The position numbers and the translations under genes are program-made. From the NCBI GenBank assembly GCA_964619285.1, contig CAZUCT010000022.1, positions 1 to 40,597 on the forward strand: a stretch of 40,597 nucleotides of DNA, in the 5' to 3' direction. Each line of letters starts with the position of its first letter. Position 1 is the first letter of the stretch. Source of the stretch: CALKCV01 sp964619285 (lineage in GTDB: Bacteria; Cyanobacteriota; Cyanobacteriia; Cyanobacteriales; Microcoleaceae). Shown piece after piece: positions 7,575 to 15,135 of the stretch. The notes under the pieces were generated by a model that was given only the letters and a program-made list of their open reading frames with translations, searched no databases and was not told where the DNA came from.

Positions 7575-8175
7575 GGTCCATTAGGTGTGAGTTTACTTTA
7601 TTAAAATCTACGAAACTGTTGGGGGGTTTTCCCCATAAGTTTGACAAACAACAAGTTCGATCCTCCTTTCTTTCTCTCTAACTGGGGCTATTAATGGCGA
7701 ACTATTCCCAACCCTCTCGAATAAAGATAGGCTGAGAATAGTTAGATACACCTAACTCCCCCAAAGCAGGAGAGTTGTTAATTATAAAATCCCCTAACCC
7801 AACCTTAACAAATGCAAAAAAAAATTCTGCCAATGCTAGGTAGGCGATCGCCCTACCGGCCTGAAGAAACCCGGTTTTTTCATGCATACCGGGTTTCTGG
7901 GATACCGAAAAACCGGGTTTCACCAGAAGACAACACCTGCTCTCTAGGTAGGCGATCGCCCTACCACCACTGGAGGAGATGCCAAATTGTGACGCATCGT
8001 TAGCAGCCAGATTGTCAACATCGAGACAAAATGGACATAAGAATGAATCGAAAAGCAAAATTCTTGCTGCTTTGGGCCATCTTATCAAGCAACGCCGGGG
8101 AGCTTTAGGTATTATTTCCAGAATTGGCTTAATACTATTTAATGGTGCGCGGTGCGCACCCTACTAGAGAGGCGG
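7575..8175. other. Repeat-rich intergenic region
   Basis: There is no convincing gene in these 600 bp. Contents: two copies of GGTAGGCGATCGCCCTACC (about 7838-7857 and 7946-7964), near-perfect palindromes centred on HIP1. Between them lie three arms of the AAACCCGG family (7866-7880, 7887-7899, 7908-7921). A GGTGCGCGGTGCGCACC palindrome lies near 8142. Open frames on both strands run through these repeats and have no recognisable domain. Confidence 0.6.
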
Positions 8176-8580
8176 TTAAGAAACCCGGTTTTTTGAACAA
8201 CACCTTCGCCAAAATAAAAATACCTTAAAAAGTAGGACACACCAGAGGCACCAGACCCACCAGACCCGGAGATGGGATGTCACCGTGTCACCCCGTCCTG
8301 TGTTTCCCCGCGTCCCCTTCACTCCACCCAACCTACAAAAAAATGGCGAAGGTATTGAACCGAGAAACCCGGTTTTTTGCCAACCGGGTTTCTTTTCTTC
8401 CGTTAAAACCGACACCCGATCGACACGGACACCTAAGAAACCGGGTTTTTCGCATATTCCCGGTTTCACATGGGGCCAAAAGCGCGTTGGCGAAGCGCAA
8501 GCGGCATGCAACATCGCTCCAAAAATGGCGAAGGTATTGTTCAAAAAACCGGGTTTCTCGGATGCTAAAAAACGTGGTTT
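8176..8580. repeat. Cluster of AAACCCGG and GGCGAAGGTATTG repeats forming a gene's 3' end
   Basis: AAACCCGGTTTTTT-type arms occur near 8180, 8365, 8384, 8437 and 8552. GGCGAAGGTATTG segments (or the complement) occur near 8200, 8345 and 8526. This composite unit recurs at 21.8-21.96 kb and 24.4-24.5 kb. Here it supplies the last 134 codons of the methyltransferase frame. Confidence 0.85.
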
Positions 8581-9753
8581 CTGAGAAATTTTACTTAAAT
8601 AAGGAATCAGCGCATAACCAATACATTCTGCCAAACGAGGAGGGACGGCATTACCAATTTGCCACATAGCTTTTTTCATCGAACCTTCAAAAATAAATGT
8701 GTCGGGGAAGCTTTGCAATCTTGCCATTTCTCTTGCTGAAATAACTCGATTTAAGTGGGGGTGAATATGAGTACCGCCGTGATTTTCTTTGACAGTCATG
8801 CTGGGTTTACCGGGGTATTGTCTTTTAAAAGCATCCACATAAGTTTCGTACAAAGAACCACCGGGAGGAACTTTAGCAATTCTTTCCATATATGCTGCTG
8901 AATGGCGAGTCCATTGATGGTTTATTTCTGGGATGGGGGTGTATTCTGGAAGGTCAGAAATTGCCGACTCAATCGATTGATATTGGTGGGGTAATAATTG
9001 AGGTTTGGGATAGGGATTTTCCATTCCAAATCGGTTGGCTATAAAAATAGCTCGCGGTCGAATTTGGGGTACTCGATATGCTGCCGATTCGAGGATGGCA
9101 ATCGATACGTTATGATAACCAATATCGACAAATGCTTGGCAAATTTCATCTTTAACTAGCCCTTTTTTCATAGTTAAAATTCCGGGTACGTTTTCCATGA
9201 CGATATACCACGGGCGTATTTCTGAGACGACTCGAATAAATTCGCGAAACAGACTATTTCTCGGGTCGTTGGGGTTGCGTTTTCCTGCTACTGAGAAACC
9301 TTGACAGGGAGGGCCGCCAGCTATTAGATGAATTTCGGGGGAGGCGATCGCTTCTAACCATTCTCTAGGTTTAAAGTCCTGAATTTCGCCGTTAAAATGA
9401 TGGCATTGAGGAAAGTTTTTTCTATGGGTTTCTGAGGCAATAGGACTAATTTCGACGCTGGCGACGGGATTAAAACCGGCATTTTTTAAACCTAACGTCA
9501 TGCCCCCGGCACCGCAGAAAAGATCCATAAAGTTATAATGGCAATTTGTTAATGGGGGCGAGTTAATGTCTAGGAATGTTTTGTAGCGATCGCTCTCGTT
9601 ATTTGCTAGTTCTTTTTGAAGCTTTTCGTAACGTCCTAGCTTGGCTTTTTTTTGCTTTTTTGAGGGATGCTGTTTTTCCGTTGGGGAAAATAAAGACAGT
9701 TGTTTTCCTTCCATGTTTAATCTTGTTTTTGTGGTTATACTCGATTTTAACAT
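8176..9753 (-). CDS. DNA (cytosine-5-)-methyltransferase with repeat-derived C-terminal tail
   Basis: This is a C5-cytosine methyltransferase. Motif I is FMDLFCGAGGMTLGL (about 75-89). Motif IV is GGPPCQGFS with catalytic C150. Motif VI is ENVPG, motif VIII QIRPRAIFIA, motif IX REMARLQSFPDTF and motif X QIGNAVPPRLAE. The short region between VIII and IX is the likely target-recognition part. The conserved protein ends near residue 391 (YLSKISQ). Residues 392-525 are translated from AAACCCGG, GGCGAAGGTATTG and related repeats and show no protein-like conservation. The likely role is host modification, possibly a solitary enzyme as is common in cyanobacteria. The ATG at 9714 (MEGKQLSLF) is an alternative start. 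The target sequence is unknown. Confidence 0.9.
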   Translation of the reverse strand: MLKSSITTKTRLNMEGKQLSLFSPTEKQHPSKKQKKAKLGRYEKLQKELANNESDRYKTFLDINSPPLTNCHYNFMDLFCGAGGMTLGLKNAGFNPVASVEISPIASETHRKNFPQCHHFNGEIQDFKPREWLEAIASPEIHLIAGGPPCQGFSVAGKRNPNDPRNSLFREFIRVVSEIRPWYIVMENVPGILTMKKGLVKDEICQAFVDIGYHNVSIAILESAAYRVPQIRPRAIFIANRFGMENPYPKPQLLPHQYQSIESAISDLPEYTPIPEINHQWTRHSAAYMERIAKVPPGGSLYETYVDAFKRQYPGKPSMTVKENHGGTHIHPHLNRVISAREMARLQSFPDTFIFEGSMKKAMWQIGNAVPPRLAECIGYALIPYLSKISQKPRFLASEKPGFLNNTFAIFGAMLHAACASPTRFWPHVKPGICEKPGFLGVRVDRVSVLTEEKKPGWQKTGFLGSIPSPFFCRLGGVKGTRGNTGRGDTVTSHLRVWWVWCLWCVLLFKVFLFWRRCCSKNRVS

Positions 9754-9912
9754 GACTTTCAGCGGGGGATTTACTAATTATGACACGAACGAGACCAGTG
9801 TCAATAATTTATTAAGTTGTGGTATATTTAATGGTGCGCAGTGCGCACTACTAGGGCAACTTAATACTATTGAATGGTGCGCGGTGCCCGCCCTACTTTG
9901 CCAATAAAAACC

Positions 9913-10524
9913 ATGTCACCACCAAAAAAACAGAAGAAAAAAAACTTCTCTAGTTACACAAAAACTGCTGCTTTTAAAGCACTCAATTTGACAGAATTAA
10001 TTCCTTGGAATATCGACGCTCCACCAGTTCAAATTACGGCATTTTTTCAACAACGATTGTTGAGATTGCAGCGCTTCGATTTAGAGAGTTACGAAGAGTC
10101 AAAAAAACTGCTAATCGATGCTATTTGCGAGGAAGCTTTGGAGGGTGTAGAAAGTTTAAAAGTTTGGAAAGGTGCCGGTTTAGAAGGAGAAAAAACTAAC
10201 GGTAATGTAGATTATTTAGTGGCTGAGAGAAAACGCTATTTAGAGCGACCTTTTTTGTGCATCGTCGAGGCGAAAAAGGATGATTTCGAGCAAGGTTTGG
10301 CTCAATGTTTGGTAGAAATGCAGGCTTGTCAGTGGCAAAATCGAAAGGATGATAAGAATATCGATATTTTTGGGGTGGTTACTAATGGGGATGCTTGGAG
10401 ATTTTATAAGTTAACCACCGATGGGAATGTTTGGGAAACTTTGCTTTATGGAACGGGAAATCTCGAAGTGGTTTTAGGGTTGCTGCGGTATGTTTTTCAG
10501 TTATGCGAGAGGAATTTAAGTTGA
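9913..10524 (+). CDS. PD-(D/E)XK nuclease-like protein of unknown function
   Basis: With the ATG at 9913 the protein has 203 residues. The upstream in-frame start at 9874 would translate a GGTGCGC repeat and is unlikely. The core has the signature of a restriction-endonuclease-like fold: NGNVDYLVAERK, then FLCIVEAKKDDFEQGLAQCLVEMQA (D...E-x-K spacing), followed by FGVVTNGDAWRFYKL. The protein at 25649-26245 belongs to the same superfamily. The gene is divergent from the C5 methyltransferase, 160 bp away. A restriction partner role is possible, but these proteins also occur widely without a methyltransferase. The function is not assigned. Confidence 0.7.
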   Translation: MSPPKKQKKKNFSSYTKTAAFKALNLTELIPWNIDAPPVQITAFFQQRLLRLQRFDLESYEESKKLLIDAICEEALEGVESLKVWKGAGLEGEKTNGNVDYLVAERKRYLERPFLCIVEAKKDDFEQGLAQCLVEMQACQWQNRKDDKNIDIFGVVTNGDAWRFYKLTTDGNVWETLLYGTGNLEVVLGLLRYVFQLCERNLS

Positions 10525-10599
10525 GGTTTTGGGGGCGATCGCCTTTCTGACTGAAAATCTGCTAAAGTAGAAAAAAAACCAAAATCTAGGAGTAAATCT

Positions 10600-10959
10600 A
10601 TGGTATCCCAAACCCCAGAAGAATTCATCAAAGCCATGAACTCTGCTTTAGAAAACGATAATTTTTTGACAGCCCAGGAAATTTCATTTCAAGCAATAGA
10701 CCAATACCCAGACCATGAGGAAATTAAAAAATTTGCTCTAATTCTGGCCCCTCCGAAAATAACTTCTGTAAAAAGACCCGCTAATCCCGACCTCCAAGCA
10801 AATCGAGAATGGATTAAACATAACCGAAATCAACATCGCGGTAGTTGGGTGGCTTTGAAAGGAGGTAAGTTATTAGCAACTGGAAAAGATATTGATGAAT
10901 TAGTCGCGCAAGTTGGTAAACTGAAGAACACTGGCATATTGGTGACAGCAATTTACTAA
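10600..10959 (+). CDS. DUF5678 domain protein
   Basis: This is a 119-residue protein. Residues about 66-115 carry the DUF5678 pattern: NREWIKHNRNQHRGSWVALK, then LLATGKDIDELVAQVG. The N-terminal half is a helical, TPR-like segment (FIKAMNSALENDNFLTAQEI). Such proteins often precede a retroviral-type aspartic protease gene in cyanobacteria. Here only a short coupled ORF follows. A good AGGAG ribosome site lies 8 nt before the ATG. The biochemical role is unknown. Confidence 0.8.
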   Translation: MVSQTPEEFIKAMNSALENDNFLTAQEISFQAIDQYPDHEEIKKFALILAPPKITSVKRPANPDLQANREWIKHNRNQHRGSWVALKGGKLLATGKDIDELVAQVGKLKNTGILVTAIY

Positions 10960-11105
10960 TGGCATTACTCTTTTCTAACGGCGATTCTTTTGCTACTGGC
11001 GCGGTAAGTTACGATTATCGCCCTGCCACAAATGTTGAAACTACAAACAGACTGACTCGATTTTTAGAAGGGTTCCACCCCGCCGACTCAATTATTAATT
11101 GTTAA
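10959..11105 (+). CDS. Short ORF coupled to the DUF5678 gene, possibly truncated
   Basis: The ATG overlaps the preceding TAA (TAATG), a typical coupled arrangement. The frame encodes 48 residues (MALLFSNGDSFATGAVSYDY...) and stops within an AATTGTT heptamer repeat at about 11097, suggesting that a longer downstream gene was cut off by the repeat. No domain is recognisable in what remains. Confidence 0.4.
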   Translation: MALLFSNGDSFATGAVSYDYRPATNVETTNRLTRFLEGFHPADSIINC

Positions 11106-11137
11106 TGGTTAATTGTTAATTGTTAATTAATATAAAC

Positions 11138-11482
11138 ATGGACTTTAACACCGCCCGTCAATTTCTCATCGACCAAGGCATCGCCGTGGAAACAGAAATT
11201 AACCCCGAAGCCTTTCTCATGCGTCTCCAACAGGGTAAACCTCCCATTCCCGGTCACGTTACCAATATTTTATTAGCCCTAAAAATTACTTTCGAGGCCC
11301 TACAAGAAGACCCACTATTAGAACGCGAACTTGTCTTATCCCTTTACTTATTAGCAATAGAAAGCCTTAACTATTATGAAGCGGGGCGCCGTCAAGGCGT
11401 TGCTTGGCCTCCATTATTAAAAGAAGATATAGATCGGATCGGAATCGCCGTTAAAAATATCTTTGCTGGAGAATGGCAATAA
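11138..11482 (+). CDS. Conserved cyanobacterial protein (often labelled dethiobiotin synthetase)
   Basis: This 114-residue helical protein starts MDFNTARQFLIDQG and carries RLQQGKPPIPGHVTNILLALK and WPPLLKEDIDRI segments. I recognise this as a family widely conserved in cyanobacteria. It is sometimes carried in databases under the name dethiobiotin synthetase although it lacks any P-loop, so that name is not supported by the sequence. The ATG at 11138 is preferred over 11120 because the earlier one falls in a TTAATTG repeat. The function is unknown. Confidence 0.7.
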   Translation: MDFNTARQFLIDQGIAVETEINPEAFLMRLQQGKPPIPGHVTNILLALKITFEALQEDPLLERELVLSLYLLAIESLNYYEAGRRQGVAWPPLLKEDIDRIGIAVKNIFAGEWQ

Positions 11483-11590
11483 GGGAAAGGGGCAACTTCC
11501 TGCACCCATTAGCCCCTCCCTAATTCCTCGATTTATTTTCATTAACTTGTTTTGCTCTTGGGAGCGAATTTCTAACCTTTTATCTCCTAA

Positions 11591-11794
11591 TTATTTTTCT
11601 GAAAAACTTTCTAAAGATGCCAGCAATTCTGACAATTCTTCTAATTGCTTTTTGACCAAAGCTTCATCCCGACACTTTCTTCTATTTTCCTGGCACATAC
11701 TTTTCTCCAACTCTAATATTTGAGCGCTAATCGATTTGGAATCTAACCTGGGTCTCAATGCCGATTTTTGGGTTTGTGATGTCACATAAACCAT
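11591..11794 (-). CDS. Small coiled-coil hypothetical protein
   Basis: This 67-residue protein is rich in Lys, Glu, Leu and Ser. The stretch from about residue 20 to the end (SISAQILELEKSMC, LVKKQLEELSELLASLESF) is likely to form a coiled coil. A GAGG ribosome site lies about 8 nt before the ATG. It has no recognisable family. It overlaps no other gene and sits in an otherwise empty interval, so it is plausible but unproven. Confidence 0.5.
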   Translation of the reverse strand: MVYVTSQTQKSALRPRLDSKSISAQILELEKSMCQENRRKCRDEALVKKQLEELSELLASLESFSEK

Positions 11795-12056
11795 AGTTTT
11801 ATCCTCAATTCGCTATACAGGAGGTGGCACCGCCATTCTCCTTCTTCCTATTATTACATATTTTTTGCTTCAAGGCAAACTATCGTAAAATAGCTTAATA
11901 ATTAACGGGGATCGAGGAAAAAGTAACTATGGCCCATTTAATGCCAAAAATAAGGGTGCGCGGTGGCGCACCCCAAATCAGAAAAAAGCTTAATAGGCCC
12001 GTTGCCAAAGTAAAACTAAAATCTTGTTCTGCGGATTTTTTCTCAAAAAATCTCTA

Positions 12057-12093
12057 CTTTTGCCTTTTGCCTTTTGCCTTTTGCCTTTTGCCT
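12057..12093. repeat. CTTTTGC heptamer tandem repeat
   Basis: Five perfect 7-bp units (CTTTTGC) followed by CT lie just downstream of the moeB-like gene's stop. This is one of several different heptamer families in the window. Confidence 0.95.
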
Positions 12094-12109
12094 GACTTCT
12101 ACAAGAAGT

Positions 12110-13285
12110 CTAATATTGAGGAACCGAAGAATCTACTTCCTTACTCCAAGCAGTAATTCCGCCCTTAACATTTATTCCCTCAATACCTGCCTCCTTAAGA
12201 ATACCTAACGCTTTCGCCGATCGCCCGCCCATTTTACAATGAGCAATTAACTTATGACCGTTAGCTAATTGCTTAACTTTCTCAACAGCTTCGCCACCCT
12301 TTTCTAAATCGGGCAACGGTATTAATACGGAACCGGGAATTTTCGCAATCTCGTACTCGTTAGGGTTGCGGACATCCACTAACACAAAATCATCCGCCCC
12401 ACTATCGATTAACTGCTTCAATTCCACCACTGTCATTTCTGGGATTTCCACCTTATTTTTTGCCTCCTCTGCTTTTGCTTGCGGGATACCGCAAAACTGT
12501 TCGTAATCGATTAATTTCTCAACCACCGGTCTGACCGGATTGGGTCTTAATTTCAACTCCCGAAAAGTCATATCCAAGGAATTATAAAGCAACAAACGAC
12601 CGCTTAAAGTATTGCCTTTCCCCAGAATAATTTTGACGGTTTCTGTTGCTTGAATTACCCCAATTAACCCGGGTAAAATTCCTAAAACTCCACCTTCGGC
12701 GCAAGAAGGAACCATTCCCGGCGGTGGGGGTTCGGGATAGAGGTCGCGGTAGTGGGGACCGCCTTCGTAATTAAACACCGTCGCTTGACCTTCAAAACGG
12801 AAAATTGACCCGTAAACGTTGGGTTTATTTAAAAGCACGCAGGCATCGTTTACTAGGTAGCGAGTGGGGAAATTATCGGTGCCATCTACTACCACATCAT
12901 AAGGTGCCAAAATATCTAGGGCGTTATCGGACATCAACCGGGTTTCGTACAAATCAACCTGACAATAAGGGTTGATTTCGTGAATCCGGTTTTTCGCCGA
13001 TTCGATTTTTGGTTTCCCCACCCAAGAGGTACCGTGAATTACTTGGCGTTGCAGGTTGGAACTGTCAACAATGTCAAAGTCGACTATGCCAATTCGTCCT
13101 ACTCCTGCTGCCGCTAAATACAACAATAATGGGGAACCGAGACCGCCAGTTCCTATACAAAGAACGCTGGCAGCTTTGAGACGTTTCTGCCCTTCTAATC
13201 CTACTTCGGGTAGGATTAAATGGCGCGAATAACGTTCGTATTCTTCTCTACTTAACTGGATTTCCTCCAGATTTGGATTTAACAT
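12110..13285 (-). CDS. moeB: E1-like adenylyltransferase with C-terminal rhodanese domain (MoeB/MOCS3-like)
   Basis: This 391-residue two-domain protein has a ThiF/MoeB domain (about 10-260) with the ATP-binding GTGGLGSPLLLYLAAAGVG loop, the DFDIVDSSNLQRQ segment and VDGTDNFPTRY. A rhodanese domain follows (about 285-390) with active-site loop HCKMGGRSAKA (Cys nucleophile). It would adenylate a MoaD/ThiS-type sulfur carrier and load sulfur from the rhodanese. The first zinc CxxC of E. coli MoeB (CYRC) is replaced by HYRD and no second CxxC is seen, so the zinc site is lost, as I recall for other cyanobacterial homologues. It lies 116 bp downstream of a JAMM protease gene on the same strand. 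Confidence 0.9.
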   Translation of the reverse strand: MLNPNLEEIQLSREEYERYSRHLILPEVGLEGQKRLKAASVLCIGTGGLGSPLLLYLAAAGVGRIGIVDFDIVDSSNLQRQVIHGTSWVGKPKIESAKNRIHEINPYCQVDLYETRLMSDNALDILAPYDVVVDGTDNFPTRYLVNDACVLLNKPNVYGSIFRFEGQATVFNYEGGPHYRDLYPEPPPPGMVPSCAEGGVLGILPGLIGVIQATETVKIILGKGNTLSGRLLLYNSLDMTFRELKLRPNPVRPVVEKLIDYEQFCGIPQAKAEEAKNKVEIPEMTVVELKQLIDSGADDFVLVDVRNPNEYEIAKIPGSVLIPLPDLEKGGEAVEKVKQLANGHKLIAHCKMGGRSAKALGILKEAGIEGINVKGGITAWSKEVDSSVPQY

Positions 13286-13401
13286 CGCAATTAGCTGTTA
13301 CTGGTTACTACTTATTATTTTATCTTTTCCTCCGGCACGCGCCGCGCACCATCCACTGCGGTCAAATCTTTTAATGATAAATCGGCTTTTTTACCCTTGG
13401 C

Positions 13402-13854
13402 TTAATTCTTAACAATTTCTTCCGATTTGAATTGATGCCCCTCGTCTAAACTCCAACTCAAAACCTCTGTCGCTTTTCCTCCCGCCACCGAGACGATGAT
13501 ATAGGAATATTCCGGCCAGGCGTAGAGGCGATCGAACTCTGAGGGTTGGGCCTGACTGTTGGGGTGGGAATGATAAATGCCGATGATGGACAGCGATCGC
13601 TCTCTCCCTTCCTTCATGGCCTTTAACATCACCTCGGGCGCTATAGCATATCTGCGCTCTTCTGTCAAGTCATTATCTTCGGGCCAATATTCCTCGGTTT
13701 CGTCGCTCCAGGCATTCTCTGTCGGCCAAACCTCGACGACAGTTTTCGTCTCGCCGTCGAGGGTACCCAACAGCAAACCGCAACACTCCCGGGGATAGCA
13801 ATTCTCGGCGTGGTTAGTAATAGTTTGGAGGCGATCGCTATCAATAATTAACAT
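13402..13854 (-). CDS. JAMM/MPN+ metalloprotease (Mov34 family)
   Basis: This is a short MPN+ domain protein of about 150 residues. The JAMM motif is complete: a conserved Glu in the ECCGLLLG region, then HSHPNSQAQPSEFD, which fits H-x-H-P-x6-S-x2-D exactly. Such proteases cleave the C-terminus of ubiquitin-like or sulfur-carrier proteins to expose the Gly-Gly end. Placement directly upstream of an E1-like/rhodanese gene fits a sulfur-carrier activation pathway (inference). The first ATG is at 13854; a TTG two codons upstream (13860) is also in frame. The start lies in an AATTGTTAA-type repeat without a Shine-Dalgarno. Confidence 0.88.
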   Translation of the reverse strand: MLIIDSDRLQTITNHAENCYPRECCGLLLGTLDGETKTVVEVWPTENAWSDETEEYWPEDNDLTEERRYAIAPEVMLKAMKEGRERSLSIIGIYHSHPNSQAQPSEFDRLYAWPEYSYIIVSVAGGKATEVLSWSLDEGHQFKSEEIVKN

Positions 13855-13892
13855 TAACAATTAATAATTAACAATTTTGGTAGAGGGCATTT

Positions 13893-13994
13893 TCGGGGCT
13901 GTTTTAGATTTTAGTATTGATTTGTTTGCGGTTTTTGTCGATATTACAGCAATAGCGATCGGATTAAAATTGCGGGTTAAGGAGTCCGACGCCA
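13893..13994 (+). pseudogene. Gene remnant, copy A (similar to 19203-19367)
   Basis: The segment reads GAVLDFSIDLFAVFVDITAIAIG... to a TAG at about 13994. It matches 19203-19280 at roughly 80 percent at the DNA level. There is no start codon upstream in frame. It is followed by GCCATATAG-AAAAAAGTTGGG, a motif that also ends the gene at 19639-19896. I do not recognise the parent family. Confidence 0.4.
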
Positions 13995-14047
13995 TATAGT
14001 AATGAAAAAAGTTGGGTATTGTCATTGCGAGGCGGCGGGAAAACGAG

Positions 14048-14614
14048 TTAAACTCTCGGAAAGAACGTCAACTTAGCCGTAGCAATCTCAACCTCGCCAT
14101 AAATTGGAGAAAGAAAATTCTCTCTTTCTTGTCTGGTAATATAATTGTTTTCCGCTGCCATGCTTGCAATTTTGATGAGAAAATCCGTTAATGTTTCTAA
14201 TACTTGTTGGCGGTCTAATTGAAACTGCTTGTAACTGCCATTTAGAGAAAAGTTGTTGTTAGTCGAATAGCCAAAATATTGTAAATTGCAGTTAACTTTG
14301 CTGCCAACTGGCACTAATTCTACGGTGACGCAACAACTTTCAACAAATTCTAGTTTTATTGTTTCCCCATTAGATAAGTTGGCGATTTTTTCGGGTAAAT
14401 TCTCTTCGAGAAGCATGGAGATGTCGGGGTCTAAGAAGACTTGGATTTGTGTTTCGCCTATTTGGATAAAAATGGGGCGATCGCTTTCGTAACAAAAACG
14501 CCTAATTCCGATTTCAAAATGAGACAATTCTCCTAAGATATCTTCGGGAGGGTCGGCAAATTTTTCTAGTAAAGGTTCTCCTAATTTGATTTTAAATTGG
14601 TGAAGGTTATTCAT
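14048..14614 (-). CDS. Putative immunity protein for the adjacent toxin-like protein
   Basis: This is a 188-residue protein with no family I recognise. It starts MNNLHQFKIKLGEPLLEKF and has alternating strands (FIQIGETQIQVFLDPD, TIKLEFVESCCVTVELVPVG), then a C-terminal helical region. The coding sequence overlaps the 3' end of the upstream toxin-like gene by 8 bp, so the two are translationally coupled. Small, acidic, cytoplasmic proteins directly after a toxin gene are usually immunity proteins (inference). The 5' part of this gene is duplicated at 20977-21131, and a short internal piece at about 22225-22265. A ribosome site GAGGAGG lies upstream. Confidence 0.6.
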   Translation of the reverse strand: MNNLHQFKIKLGEPLLEKFADPPEDILGELSHFEIGIRRFCYESDRPIFIQIGETQIQVFLDPDISMLLEENLPEKIANLSNGETIKLEFVESCCVTVELVPVGSKVNCNLQYFGYSTNNNFSLNGSYKQFQLDRQQVLETLTDFLIKIASMAAENNYITRQERENFLSPIYGEVEIATAKLTFFPRV

Positions 14615-15134
14615 TGCTATTCCTCCTCGTTAAGGATGATAAATCGTCAGTATTTAAAATAGGGTAAGCGGTTTTTAACGTTCCTTCTTGACTTCTGATA
14701 ATAAAAGCCCTAGTGACATTTTCTGTTACCGTTCCATCAGTACGATACACTTTGCCAATAGGCCGTTTAAAATTGAGGATATATTTGCCATGATATTTGG
14801 GAATAAATTTTTCTGCCTCTACCCAGTCTTGCGCGTTTAACCATTGCCCTTGGTTAGTATTTTTACTAGCAATTCTACCTCGAAAGTTTTCTGGTTTAAG
14901 TTTGGGACCGTGATGGCGTTCGATATGGTCGTAGGCTTTGATAGATTTAGGATTATTCCACTGGGGTTCTCTGCCGCTTCCCGTCCACTGACAACCGCTA
15001 CCAACTTCGATGCTTGGGTCTATTATATCCTGTGGTACGATTTCCACTGTTTCCGCATTTTGGGGTCGGGAAAATTTTAATATTTTTAGTACTTGAATGG
15101 CAAGGAGTTGGCTAGTAGGGCAGGGCTGTTTCAT
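14607..15134 (-). CDS. Putative polymorphic-toxin-type RNase domain protein
   Basis: This 175-residue protein has a leader without signal peptide (residues 1-55). A compact domain at about 65-160 contains AYDHIERHHG, then NTNQGQWLNAQDW, and a closing GKVYRTDGTVTENVTRAFI, TAYPI. The order of an H-x-x-R-H helix, a W/N segment and terminal strands with a conserved R/T resembles BECR-fold toxin RNases of CdiA/contact-dependent systems. This is pattern inference, not a confident family match. The ATG follows the stop of the upstream Uma2 gene by 1 bp, and the 3' end overlaps the immunity-like gene. No secretion apparatus is visible nearby. Confidence 0.55.
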   Translation of the reverse strand: MKQPCPTSQLLAIQVLKILKFSRPQNAETVEIVPQDIIDPSIEVGSGCQWTGSGREPQWNNPKSIKAYDHIERHHGPKLKPENFRGRIASKNTNQGQWLNAQDWVEAEKFIPKYHGKYILNFKRPIGKVYRTDGTVTENVTRAFIIRSQEGTLKTAYPILNTDDLSSLTRRNSNE

Positions 15135-15135
15135 T

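Noticed and set aside
7702..8088. Minus-strand frame of 128 codons
   Set aside because: It runs through two HIP1 palindromes and several AAACCCGG arms; no domain, no ribosome site.
8277..8669. Plus-strand frames opposite the methyltransferase tail
   Set aside because: Made of repeat sequence and antisense to a conserved gene.
11929..12156. 75-codon plus-strand frame
   Set aside because: Consists of a GGTGCGC repeat and the CTTTTGC heptamers translated, then antisense of the E1-like gene.
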